Positions 42,556 to 51,584 of a DNA stretch of 64,000 bases are shown here, one piece after another. How positions within the stretch are numbered: the first letter of the stretch is position 1; the number at the start of each line of letters is the position of its first letter. A program made the translations under genes and the position numbers. The stretch is from Ornatilinea apprima (GTDB lineage Bacteria; Chloroflexota; Anaerolineae; Anaerolineales; Anaerolineaceae), in NCBI RefSeq assembly GCF_001306115.1, contig NZ_LGCL01000024.1:186001-250000 (forward strand). The letters are read 5' to 3'. The notes beneath the pieces were generated by a model. It searched no databases, was not told where the DNA came from, and saw only the letters and a program-made list of their open reading frames with translations.

Positions 42556-44142
42556 ATGCGCCTGATTGATTTTTATCCAATGAAAGGTTGTTATGCTCCC
42601 GGCTCGCCAGTGGATTTGCAGGTAGAGATGAGTCTCTCCCAGTCCCGGCGCGTGCAAGCCACCCTTGAGATCTTCCACTTCAGCCAGTCCGCCGGCCGGC
42701 TTTCCACCGTGTGGGACCTGCCCGCCGGTGAACACAGCCTGCCGCTGCGCTGGACCCCGCCCAGCGGCGCGCAGCAGGGTTACGGCGCGCATCTCAACCT
42801 GACCTGCCTGCCAGAAGGTCCCTCCGCCGCGGCCCAAACCGCCTTTGATGTGCTGGCCAACTGGACGCGCTTCCCGCGCTACGGGTTTCTCTGCGACTTT
42901 TTCCCCAACCGCTTTAACATCGCTGAAACTTTGGGCAGTCTGGCCCGGCACCACATCAACGGTCTGCAGTTCTACGACTGGCAGTACCGCCACGACCAGC
43001 TCACCGCCCCCTCCGAAGAGTTCATCGACCCGCTCGGCCGCGCCCTCTCACTGGTTACCATCCGCGATCTGATTCAGTCCGCGCATGCGCACGGCATGGC
43101 CGCCATGCCCTACCTGGCCGTGTACGGCGCGTCCATCCAGTTCTGGCGGCAGCACCCCGACTGGGGTCTGTACGACGCGGACGGTAAACCGCACACCTTT
43201 GAAGACTTTCTAGGCATCATGAACCCTGCCGCGGGCGGCCCCTGGGTGCAGCACCTGCTGGATCAGTGCGCCCAGACCCTGCAAGCCCTGCCCTGGGACG
43301 GCCTGCACGTTGACCAATACGGCGAGCCCAAACAGGTCTGGAACGCTGCCGGCGTGCCGGTAGACCTTGCGCTGGCTTTCCACCAGTTTATTCACAGTCT
43401 GAAAACCGCGCACCCCGGCGCGGCTGTTACTTTCAACGCCGTTGGCAACTGGCCTATCGAGGCCCTGGCCAGCGCCCCCGAAGATTTTGTCTACATCGAA
43501 ATCTGGCCGCCCACACCCCGCTTCAGAGACCTGAAAGACATCACCCTCAACGCCCGCCGCCTGTCAGAAAACCGCCCGGTGATCATTGCCCTTTACCTGC
43601 CCGCCAGTCAGCCTGCCAACCTCCTGCTGGCAGACGCGCTGATCATCTCGGCTGGCGGCGCGCGCATTGAGCTGGGCGAAGAGCAGCGCCTGCTGGCCGA
43701 CCCGTACTTCCCCAAACACCAACCCCTCGACACGCCCACCCTGGCCGCCCTGCGCCGCTACCACGACTTCCAAGTGCGCTACGCCGAATGGCTCGGCCCG
43801 TCCGCCGCCCACCTGGAACAGGAAGACATCTCTGCCCCCGCCGGGGTAGAAATAACCTGCCGCGAGTCAGAAAGCGGGCTGGCTGTTTGCCTGGTGAACC
43901 TGGGCAGCGCGCCTGACCCTTTCTGGACAGAAGCGCAGCCCTTCCCGCCTGTTCAAACGGCGATTGAGGTCTCGCTGCCTGTGCGGCGGCCGGTGGCGCG
44001 CGTGCTGGCCGCCTCGCCAGACGGTCCCGACCTCTCCGCGCGACTTGTTGCCTTCCAACACAAAGACGGACGCCTGCGCGTGTCGCTGCCAGAGCTGCGC
44101 GTCTGGACAACCATCTTCATTGAATTTGAGGAGACGAATTAA
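42556..44142 (+). CDS. GH66 family dextranase/cycloisomaltooligosaccharide enzyme
   Basis: A 528-residue enzyme acting on alpha-1,6-glucans. An N-terminal Ig-like beta domain (about 1-98, beginning IDFYPMKGCYAPGSPVDLQVE) is followed by a (beta/alpha)8 barrel with GLQFYDWQYRHDQL (136-149), the nucleophile Asp253 in GLHVDQYGEP and the acid/base Glu315 in VYIEIWPP, both characteristic of GH66; a C-terminal beta domain ends the protein. It has no signal peptide, unlike secreted dextranases, and lacks the large insertion of cyclodextran glucanotransferases. It therefore probably cleaves imported isomalto-oligosaccharides or cyclodextrans in the cytoplasm. It starts six bases after the permease gene and is followed by the GH15 gene two bases later. 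Confidence 0.88.
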   Translation: MRLIDFYPMKGCYAPGSPVDLQVEMSLSQSRRVQATLEIFHFSQSAGRLSTVWDLPAGEHSLPLRWTPPSGAQQGYGAHLNLTCLPEGPSAAAQTAFDVLANWTRFPRYGFLCDFFPNRFNIAETLGSLARHHINGLQFYDWQYRHDQLTAPSEEFIDPLGRALSLVTIRDLIQSAHAHGMAAMPYLAVYGASIQFWRQHPDWGLYDADGKPHTFEDFLGIMNPAAGGPWVQHLLDQCAQTLQALPWDGLHVDQYGEPKQVWNAAGVPVDLALAFHQFIHSLKTAHPGAAVTFNAVGNWPIEALASAPEDFVYIEIWPPTPRFRDLKDITLNARRLSENRPVIIALYLPASQPANLLLADALIISAGGARIELGEEQRLLADPYFPKHQPLDTPTLAALRRYHDFQVRYAEWLGPSAAHLEQEDISAPAGVEITCRESESGLAVCLVNLGSAPDPFWTEAQPFPPVQTAIEVSLPVRRPVARVLAASPDGPDLSARLVAFQHKDGRLRVSLPELRVWTTIFIEFEETN

Positions 44143-44144
44143 TC

Positions 44145-45230
44145 ATGACCCCATCCCTGCTGCAGCGCAGTATCGAGATCATTCTGGCCAACCAGCACCC
44201 TTCGGGCGCGTACCTGGCCAGCCCCAATTTTCCCACCTACCATTACAGTTGGTTCCGCGACGGCACCTACATCGCCTACGCTATGGATCTGGCCGGGGAG
44301 ACCGAAAGCGCGCGCCAGTTCCACCAGTGGGTGGCCCAAACGATTTTACGCCACGAAGGCACCGCCCAGCGCGCCGCTGAAAAAGCGCGCGCCGGACAGC
44401 CGCTCAGCCCGCAAGACGTGCTGCACACCCGCTATACCGTAACTGGCGAAGCCGCCGCCGAAGACTGGCCCAACTTCCAATCCGACGGTTTTGGGGCCTG
44501 GTTGTGGGGCCTCAGCCAGCACCTTGAAATTTCTTCCGCGCCTCTCAGCGGCGAGTGCGAGCGCGCCGCCCGCCTGATTGCCGATTATCTGGCCGCCCTG
44601 TGGCAGCATCCCTGTTACGATTGCTGGGAAGAGTTTGGCGACCGCGTGCACGCCTACACCCTGGCGGCCATCTACGGCGGCCTGGAAGCCTGCACGCGCA
44701 TGGGTCTCGCCGATTACCGCTCCGTTACGGCGGCCATCCGCGAAAAAATCGACACGCAGTTGTTCAACGGCGCGTATTTCTCCAAGTTCATCGGCACACC
44801 GCTGGTCGATTCCAGTCTGCTCGGCCTGGCCGTCCCTTACGGCGTGGTGGACCCGCGAGACGCGCGTATGCGCGCCACCGTCGCGAAAATCGAGCAAGAT
44901 CTGCTGCACGCGGGCGGCATCCAGCGCTATGCCGAAGACACCTATTACGGCGGCGGAGAATGGGTGCTGCTCACCGCCTGGTGGGGCTGGTACTGGAGCC
45001 TGGCCGGAGACCCGGAAAAAGCCCGTCAGGCCAAAGCATGGATTGAAGCCCAGGCCAATCCGCTGGGCTGGCTGCCCGAACAGGTGCCCCTGCATGTTAA
45101 CGCCCCGGAGCATTACCAGCCCTGGGTGCAGCGCTGGGGGCCGATTGCCAACCCGCTGCTTTGGTCGCAGGCCATGTATATCATTCTCGATCACCACCTG
45201 CGGGCGGGCAGCCGCCAACCCGCGAGTTAA
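44145..45230 (+). CDS. GH15 family glucoamylase/glucodextranase-like enzyme
   Basis: A 361-residue inverting exo-glucosidase with the (alpha/alpha)6 barrel only; the N-terminal super-sandwich domain of bacterial GH15 enzymes is missing. Motifs are YHYSWFRDGTYIAYAMD (32-48, substrate Arg-Asp), YDCWEEFGDRVHAYTLAA (158-174, with the likely acid Glu162/163) and LGWLPEQVP (308-315, with the likely base Glu312). It has no signal peptide. Its place after the GH66 gene suggests it releases glucose from the ends of isomalto-oligosaccharides (glucodextranase-like). The last gene of the operon, it is followed by a strong terminator. Confidence 0.87.
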   Translation: MTPSLLQRSIEIILANQHPSGAYLASPNFPTYHYSWFRDGTYIAYAMDLAGETESARQFHQWVAQTILRHEGTAQRAAEKARAGQPLSPQDVLHTRYTVTGEAAAEDWPNFQSDGFGAWLWGLSQHLEISSAPLSGECERAARLIADYLAALWQHPCYDCWEEFGDRVHAYTLAAIYGGLEACTRMGLADYRSVTAAIREKIDTQLFNGAYFSKFIGTPLVDSSLLGLAVPYGVVDPRDARMRATVAKIEQDLLHAGGIQRYAEDTYYGGGEWVLLTAWWGWYWSLAGDPEKARQAKAWIEAQANPLGWLPEQVPLHVNAPEHYQPWVQRWGPIANPLLWSQAMYIILDHHLRAGSRQPAS

Positions 45231-45235
45231 CCACA

Positions 45236-45281
45236 AAAGCTGGTTCTTTGCCTGTGAGTGCAAAGAACCAGCTTTCTTTTT
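45236..45281 (+). terminator. Terminator of the alpha-glucan operon
   Basis: AAAGCTGGTTCTTTGC (45236-45251) pairs perfectly with GCAAAGAACCAGCTTT (45260-45275), followed by CTTTTT. On the minus strand it also ends in TTTTGTGG and may serve the convergent GGDEF/EAL gene. Confidence 0.95.
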
Positions 45282-45293
45282 CAGCGCGCGGGA

Positions 45294-47714
45294 CTACACC
45301 AGCTCCAGCGGCTCTTCAGTCCCCTCCACGTCCATCGCCAGCAGATTTCGCTCCAGCAGGTTTTCCATAATGGAAACGCTCACTGGGCGGCTAAACAGGT
45401 AACCCTGCGCCTTGTCGCAACCGTGCTGGCGTAAAAATTCCAGCTGCTCTTCGTTTTCCACCCCTTCGGCGGTTACTTGCAGCCCCAGAGCATGCCCCAT
45501 GGCGATGATCGCGTCTAACAGGGTAACATTTTCTTGAATCCGCTCGAGGAAGGATTTGTCAATTTTCAAAATATCCACCGGGAAGCGTTTTAAGTACGAC
45601 AGCGATGAATAACCGGTGCCAAAATCGTCGATGGCAATGCGCACGCCAAACTCGCGCATGCGCGCCAGGTTGTTATGCGCCAGGTTGTTATGCGCCAGGT
45701 CGTAATCGGCCATGGCCGTGCTTTCGGTGATCTCCACCTGCAGCTGGGCGCACTTCTCCGCTAAAATCGGCTGGTAGCGTTCGATCATGGCCTGGAACGA
45801 CGCGTCTTGCAGCTGCTGGGCCGGCACATTAACCGCCAGATTAAGGTAGCTGTGCCCCTGCTTGTGCCAACGCAGCCACTGCTGAGCAGCCTGGACCATG
45901 ATCCACTCGTTCAAGGGCACAATCAGGCCGGTTTCTTCAGCTACCGGCAGAAATTCACCCGGGAAGAGCAGCCCGCGGGTGGGGTGCATCCAGCGCACCA
46001 GCACCTCCACCGCCTCGATCAGTCCGGTATCCATGCGGATAATCGGTTGGTAGTGCAGCACAAACTCTTCCTGCTCAATCCCGCGCCGCAAATCGCTTTC
46101 CACCTGCAGCAGGGTCAGGCTGTCGGAATGCATGCGCATGTTATACATCACCCAGCGCGCCTTGCCGCTGGCCTTGGCGCGGTTCATCGCCAGGTCGGCA
46201 TCGCGCAGCAGCACATCGACCTGCCGGGCATGTTTCGAGGTGGCAATGCCGATGCTGGCTGTCAGATAGATGCTGCGGTCATTGATCTCAAAAGCAGATT
46301 TGAACGCATCCAAAATTCTCGCGGCGGCATCCACCGCTTCGCTTTCTGTTTTCAGGTTCTGCAGCACCACAGCAAACTCATCCCCGCCCATGCGCGCCAA
46401 AAAGTCTTCCTGGCGCAGGCAGGCCAGAATGCGGTCACGAGTGAGCACCAAAACCTGATCCCCGGTCTGGTGATTGTAGCTGTCATTAATCAGCTTGAAG
46501 CGGTCCAGGTCAATGAACAAAACGCCGGTCAGCGCGCCATCCGCTGGTTGAGAGAGGATCTCGGTCAGCAGCGAGAGCAGGAAGGTGCGGTTGGGCAGGC
46601 GCGTGAGGGTATCGTGCAGGGTCTCATGGTTCAGGCGCTGTTCATTTTCTTCCAGCGCCTTCTGCGAATTCTGCAATGCCTCAAAGGTCTGGTTAATTTT
46701 CCGCGCCAGTTGAGAAAATTCATCGTTTCCGGGCAGGCTGATGCGCGTGGAAAGGTCTTGGGTCGTGCGCGCCAGGTCAATCCCCCGGTGAATCACATCC
46801 AGGCGGCGGATGATATTTTTCTCAATAACAAGATTGCCCGTTACCGAGAAGAAAATACCAATCAAAATTACCGCCGCGATGAAATAGCGGTTGAAGATTT
46901 TGGCGTGATTGTAATATTCACGCACCTCCAGAATTCGCAGAATCAAATGCAAATCGCCTTCATTGTTGCTCAACATGGTGTACCCGGCGATCCAGTCCTC
47001 GTCTCTGGTCAGGGCCGTTTTCTGGCTGCCGGAGGCCTGCATATTCGCCAGCGCCGCCGTGTAATCTTCCGGCAGAGCGGCGGGGTCATATTCGCGGATT
47101 TCAACCGGCATGTTAAGCAATTCGGAAAGAACCCCCATCTCCGCCGCATTCAGGGCACGGCCCACCACCAGCGTCCCCGCCACCGGGCCTTCGTACAGAC
47201 TGGTGATGATTTGATGTGCGGCGACCAGCCACGGCATACCGTTCAACATCACAATTTCAGCGCGCGCGTCCGATTCTAATTCAAAGCTGCCAAGGTCCAG
47301 GTGCCGGCTGAAGACTTCCTGCCAGCCTTGCGGGGGCGCTTCTTCCTCCATCGCCTGCAGGTTAAACCCCTTGGCGTAGAGCAGCTCACCATCCGGCCGG
47401 ATGACAGCGAACAGATTGAGGCGCATATAGACAAACGTCTCATCCAGCAGATTGGTTTCGGCGTACGTCTCGTTCTCGCCGTTGGCAAAGAGGTAGGTGT
47501 CATCCCAGGCGCCCCAGTCTTGCGCGAAACTGGCCAACTGCCCTTTTTGCGACTCCAGCACCGACAGCGCCACATCCAGATCGGACTGGACGCGCTTTTC
47601 TTCCAACTGCATATAACTGCGGAAAAGGAAAGCCCGAGAGACAACCGACAGCAGACCGGCCAGAATGAGGGTCGCGGCGATTGTGGCAAGCAGGGTTTTA
47701 TAGCGAAGAGTCAT
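45294..47714 (-). CDS. Membrane GGDEF/EAL protein with CHASE4-like sensor
   Basis: An 806-residue cyclic-di-GMP enzyme. An N-terminal helix (9-30), a periplasmic CHASE4-like domain (about 35-265; QDWGAWDDTYLFANGENETYAETNL is typical) and a second helix (about 270-292) lead to a HAMP-like linker (300-360). The diguanylate cyclase domain has an intact MGGDEFAVVL site. The phosphodiesterase domain has EVLVRW in place of EALVRW and keeps LAVNVPAQQL, VEITES, IDDFGTGYSSLSYLKRFPVDILKIDKSF and the final GVENEEQLEFL. Both activities may therefore be present. It is a single-gene unit converging on the alpha-glucan operon. Confidence 0.94.
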   Translation of the reverse strand: MTLRYKTLLATIAATLILAGLLSVVSRAFLFRSYMQLEEKRVQSDLDVALSVLESQKGQLASFAQDWGAWDDTYLFANGENETYAETNLLDETFVYMRLNLFAVIRPDGELLYAKGFNLQAMEEEAPPQGWQEVFSRHLDLGSFELESDARAEIVMLNGMPWLVAAHQIITSLYEGPVAGTLVVGRALNAAEMGVLSELLNMPVEIREYDPAALPEDYTAALANMQASGSQKTALTRDEDWIAGYTMLSNNEGDLHLILRILEVREYYNHAKIFNRYFIAAVILIGIFFSVTGNLVIEKNIIRRLDVIHRGIDLARTTQDLSTRISLPGNDEFSQLARKINQTFEALQNSQKALEENEQRLNHETLHDTLTRLPNRTFLLSLLTEILSQPADGALTGVLFIDLDRFKLINDSYNHQTGDQVLVLTRDRILACLRQEDFLARMGGDEFAVVLQNLKTESEAVDAAARILDAFKSAFEINDRSIYLTASIGIATSKHARQVDVLLRDADLAMNRAKASGKARWVMYNMRMHSDSLTLLQVESDLRRGIEQEEFVLHYQPIIRMDTGLIEAVEVLVRWMHPTRGLLFPGEFLPVAEETGLIVPLNEWIMVQAAQQWLRWHKQGHSYLNLAVNVPAQQLQDASFQAMIERYQPILAEKCAQLQVEITESTAMADYDLAHNNLAHNNLARMREFGVRIAIDDFGTGYSSLSYLKRFPVDILKIDKSFLERIQENVTLLDAIIAMGHALGLQVTAEGVENEEQLEFLRQHGCDKAQGYLFSRPVSVSIMENLLERNLLAMDVEGTEEPLELV

Positions 47715-47844
47715 AGGTTAATCGGTAATCCAGTAAATGAAATGTCGCTTGATACCCATAAACCGGGTGAGACGGCCTGATGTTCCACCGTCAATTTACC
47801 CCTTCTTTATCGTTATCGGCAAATTTAATGTTTTCTACAGATCC

Positions 47845-48648
47845 TTATACGGTTTCCAGCGTTCCTTTTTGCTTGGCTTTGGTCTCAAACCAACGGAACA
47901 GCCAGAAGCCCGCCAGCCCGTAGGCCAGTCCCACCGCCAGCTCACCCAGCAGCAGGGGCAGCACACTTTCCAGGCTGGCCCCGGCGATCAGCGCGCGCGC
48001 CGAGGTGATCCCGCGCGTCAGCGGCAGACCCTGCGCCAACACCTGGAACACCACCGGCAGGCGGTCAACCGGTATATTGGCCCCCGAAAAGATAAGCAGC
48101 AAGAAATAGACCGAGTTGTTCACAAACATAATGTTCGTCGTAATCAGGCCAACGCAGCCCATCAACAGCCCCATCCCTGAGCAGCTAATGGTCGTGACCA
48201 GAATGGTCAGCGCCAGAGCGGGCAGATCGGTGTTCGAAAGATCCAATCCCAACAGCAGCACGCCCCACATCAGACCCACCACCACGCCCAGCATGCCGTC
48301 GATGACGTGCATAAAGGCGCGCCCCACAAACAGGAAAAAGCGGTTGGCCGGCGTGCCAAACAGATAAGGCAGCGTGCCGTTCCAGCGGTCGCCGCCGATG
48401 CTCATGGTTACCCCGTAGATGCCGCTCACCGCGCTGATTTGAACCGCGTTGCCGATGACATAAAAGCTGGCGTTCTCACGCCCGCTGGCATAAATACCCA
48501 GCAGTGTAAAGAACAAAATCTGCGCCAGCGGCATCAGCACCTTGGAAGCCAGGTAGGTGGTCGGCCGCAGCCAGTGAAACATACCGATATAAGAAAGCAG
48601 GGTGCCCTGCCAGAAAATGCGGATGTTAACCGTCAATTGTCGCAGCAT
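47845..48648 (-). CDS. ABC-2 type permease (second exporter)
   Basis: A 267-residue membrane protein with six helices, no large external domain, and the ABC-2 pattern GDRWNGTLPYLFGTPANRFFLFVGRAF at the coupling region. It starts eight bases after the preceding permease gene and is the last gene of a three-gene exporter operon. The organisation fits daunorubicin/polysaccharide-type exporters; the substrate is unknown. Confidence 0.9.
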   Translation of the reverse strand: MLRQLTVNIRIFWQGTLLSYIGMFHWLRPTTYLASKVLMPLAQILFFTLLGIYASGRENASFYVIGNAVQISAVSGIYGVTMSIGGDRWNGTLPYLFGTPANRFFLFVGRAFMHVIDGMLGVVVGLMWGVLLLGLDLSNTDLPALALTILVTTISCSGMGLLMGCVGLITTNIMFVNNSVYFLLLIFSGANIPVDRLPVVFQVLAQGLPLTRGITSARALIAGASLESVLPLLLGELAVGLAYGLAGFWLFRWFETKAKQKGTLETV

Positions 48649-48656
48649 GGCGGCTC

Positions 48657-49451
48657 CTATTCCATATCCAGAGTGGCGTCGGTGCGCGCCTTCACCAGCA
48701 TCAGCTTAAACAAGCGGCTGGAAAGGAAGAAATACACCAACGAAAACAGCAGCATCATGCCCCAGCACAGCAGCACCTCTGGCAGCGCACCCGTTCCACT
48801 CGAGGTGGCGTGCAGGGCGCGCGCCGCCCAATACGGCGGCAGCAGATAGCTGAGCGGCGTGGTCCAACCTGGCAGCAGCGCGATGGGGAACAGAAACCCG
48901 CTGAGAATGTAGACCGGGAACTCCAACGCGTTTTGAAACTGCTGCACAGCCGGGTTCATCACAAAGATCGGCGCGATGATCAACCCAAAACTGATAAAAG
49001 CCACCACCGCCAGCAGCAGCGAAACAACAAAGAGCAGCGGCTGCTGGATGGACAGATCAAACCCGAAAAGCAGCGCGGCCAGCAGGTAACTGGCTACCAT
49101 CGAGACCAGCGACTGGGTTACGTCGGCCAGGTTCTTGCCGAACACAATCACTTCCAGCGGAGTGGGCACGCCCACCAGCGTCTCCAGCGTACCGGAGCGG
49201 CGCTCCACGTTGATGCTGTTGCCACTCACAAAAAGCAGGCTGCTCCACAGGCCGGTCATCCCGCTGCCCACCACCACAAATATCGCCATCTCCGGCCCCT
49301 TGTCGCCCAGCATCCACATCGCCATGACGGCGATCAGCAGTGGCTGCACCAGCACAGTGAAAATGATGAAGGCGTCCATCACGTTGTGGCGAAAGGTCAT
49401 TTCTGCTACGGCCAAAATGGCGCGTCCGTACGTTTTCCACAGGCGCGTCAT
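48657..49451 (-). CDS. ABC-2 type permease (second exporter)
   Basis: A 264-residue six-helix permease with VERRSGTLETLVGVPTPLEVIVFGKNLADV as the coupling segment and a C-terminal GFLFPIALLPGWTTPLSYLLPPYWAARAL as in NodJ/DrrB proteins. Its start overlaps the ATPase gene end by four bases (49448-49451), which shows translational coupling. Confidence 0.92.
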   Translation of the reverse strand: MTRLWKTYGRAILAVAEMTFRHNVMDAFIIFTVLVQPLLIAVMAMWMLGDKGPEMAIFVVVGSGMTGLWSSLLFVSGNSINVERRSGTLETLVGVPTPLEVIVFGKNLADVTQSLVSMVASYLLAALLFGFDLSIQQPLLFVVSLLLAVVAFISFGLIIAPIFVMNPAVQQFQNALEFPVYILSGFLFPIALLPGWTTPLSYLLPPYWAARALHATSSGTGALPEVLLCWGMMLLFSLVYFFLSSRLFKLMLVKARTDATLDME

Positions 49452-50422
49452 GCTTTTTTGCCTCCCACCAGGCGCACGTAAGCGTCTTCCAGGGTTGGCT
49501 CGCGCACAATCACGCGCCCCACGCGCAGGCCATTGAGCAGCGTTACCAGGTCGGGCACGGCCTCGGCCCCGCGCAGCGACTGCACCTGCAGCAGCTGCTT
49601 CTGCTCGCGGTTCTCAATATGCACCGAGTCAACATAGGGCTGGGCTTTGATTTTCTGCACCAGCTCGTCGGGGATGCCGTAGACCTCCACCTCCACCACC
49701 GACAGGTCGCTGACAAAGCGCTTCAGTGCCTCGGGCGTATCCAGCGCCACCAGATTGCCGTGGTCAATCACCGCGATGCGCTGGCAGAGCGCGTCGGCCT
49801 CAAACATATAATGCGTGGTCAGCAAAATGGTCTTGTTCTCCGACTGCAGGTTCTTAATCACCGCGCGAAATTCACGCGCGCCCACCGGGTCGAGGCCGAT
49901 GGTAGGCTCATCCAGAAACAACACCTGCGGATCGTGCAGCAGGGTGCGCGCCACGTGCAGGCGCTGCTTCATGCCGCGCGAGTAGCCTTCCACGCGCTCA
50001 TTGCCGCGATCCTTCAACCCCACCAGTTCCAGCAGGTAAGGGATGCGCTTTTTGGACACATCCGGGTCGACATGATACAGGCTGCCGAAATAGCGCAGGT
50101 TGTCAATGCCAGAGAGCCGCCAATACAGCCCGCGCTCGCCGCCAAAGATGAAGCCAATGCGCTTCTGCACCTCCGTGGCGTTCTTCACCACGTCCAGCCC
50201 CATAATGCGCGCGCCGCCCCGCGTGGGCAGCAGCAGCGTGGTGAGCATTTTCACCGTAGTGGTTTTGCCCGCTCCATTGGGGCCCAACAGGCCAAACAGC
50301 TCGCCCGCCCCCACCTCAAAGCTGACATCTTCCACAGCCAGCACTTCTTTGGTGGTGCGGCGGAACACGCCAATCGTCGGCCGAAATATGCGTTGTAAAT
50401 GATCTACTTCTATGGCTTTCAC
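49448..50422 (-). CDS. ABC exporter ATP-binding protein (second exporter)
   Basis: A 324-residue ATPase with Walker A GPNGAGKTT (about residues 48-56), signature YSRGMKQRLHV, Walker B VLFLDEPTIGLDP and LLTTHYMFEADAL. The N terminus (EVDHLQRIFRPTIGVFRRTTKEVLAVEDVSFEV) has the insertion typical of ATPases of viologen/antibiotic and Nod-factor-like exporters. It is the first gene of a three-gene operon whose partners are two ABC-2 permeases downstream. Confidence 0.95.
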   Translation of the reverse strand: MKAIEVDHLQRIFRPTIGVFRRTTKEVLAVEDVSFEVGAGELFGLLGPNGAGKTTTVKMLTTLLLPTRGGARIMGLDVVKNATEVQKRIGFIFGGERGLYWRLSGIDNLRYFGSLYHVDPDVSKKRIPYLLELVGLKDRGNERVEGYSRGMKQRLHVARTLLHDPQVLFLDEPTIGLDPVGAREFRAVIKNLQSENKTILLTTHYMFEADALCQRIAVIDHGNLVALDTPEALKRFVSDLSVVEVEVYGIPDELVQKIKAQPYVDSVHIENREQKQLLQVQSLRGAEAVPDLVTLLNGLRVGRVIVREPTLEDAYVRLVGGKKA

Positions 50423-50649
50423 GCGAAAACATCCTCTTCTTTAATGTACTTTTCCAGCAGATGCATTGTAACCCATATCCCAGCGCTCGCAGGTCAGCCA
50501 AATGGTCAGGCCTGCCCTGCCAGGCTGACCAGTCAATGGGTACGCTGGCCCGCGCGGGGCGTTTTCGCTGCCGAAAAACAAACCGGCACAATAAGTAGGA
50601 CGTTCTCGGCGCTCGTTTCGTTACAGTTTTCAGAAGAACATTTCTCTTG

Positions 50650-51475
50650 TAGGGCGGTGTTGAAGGCGGACGGTTTGTTTTAAGTCAAAACCATTTTGTC
50701 CCCGCCCGCAACCCACCGTCCGCTTTTGCTGGTGGGATTCGGGCGGATCATTCCGCCGGTTTACCATTGAACAGGCGGGCCCGCCCTGCTCCCACCCTAC
50801 CGCGGATTGGGTTCTCTTGTAGGGTGGCGTGGAGGGCGGAATGTCTTTTTTGAGGTAGAGCAAATTTTACCCGCCCGCAACCCACCGTCGGCTTTTGTTG
50901 GTGGGATTCGGGCGGGTAGCCACGCCGGTTTACCATTGAACAGGCTGATCCGCCCTGCTCCCACCCTACCGCGGATTGGGTTCTCTTGTAGGGTGGCGTG
51001 GAGGGCGGAATGTCTTTTTTGAGGTAGAGCAAATTTTACCCGCCCGCAACCCACCGTCGGCTTTTGTTGGTGGGATTCGGGCGGGTAGCTACGCCGGTTT
51101 ACCATTGAACAGGCTGATCCGCCCTGCTCCCACCCTACCGCGGATTGGGTTCTCTTGTAGGGTGGCGTTGAGGGCGGCCGATCTACTTTGCGCCAAAACC
51201 ATTTTGTCGCCGCCCGCAACCCACCGTCGGCTTTTGTTGGTGGGATTCGGGCGGATCATTCCGCCGGTTTACCATTGAACAGGCGGGCCCGCCTTGCTCT
51301 CACCCTACCGCGGATTGAGTTCTCTTGTAGGGTGGCGTTGAGGGCGGATCAACCAACGCTGAGTCAAAACCATTTTGTCCCCGCCCGCAACCCACCGTCC
51401 GTTGATGGGCAAATTGCGATTGACCGCCATCCCCAAGACGGTGTACCGCCGCACCCTACGGAAGAACTGCGGCTC
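50650..51475. repeat. Tandem array C of the 170-bp repeat
   Basis: Units start at 50650, 50820, 50989, 51158 and 51328 (lengths 170, 169, 169, 170 and a partial last one), all in the same orientation as the array near 18 kb. The second and third units differ by about one base. The unit plan is the same nested inverted repeat, with the most variable stretch again between the outer and inner left arms. Reading frames across it on both strands are artefacts. The array occupies most of the 50423-51584 gap between the exporter operon and the racemase gene; the rest holds no gene. Confidence 0.93.
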
Positions 51476-51584
51476 CCTCCCTACAATGCGCTTTCCAGCA
51501 TTTTGGGGAAGGCTTGGGGTGGGGTCCGCGCCATCAATGATACAATTCCTTATTCATTTCACCCTTACCTCAAGGAAACAAAAT

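Noticed and set aside
50748-51219. Overlapping open frames repeating the same peptide within the repeat array
   Set aside because: They are in-register translations of the 170-bp repeat on both strands; no ribosome sites and no protein-like conservation are seen.
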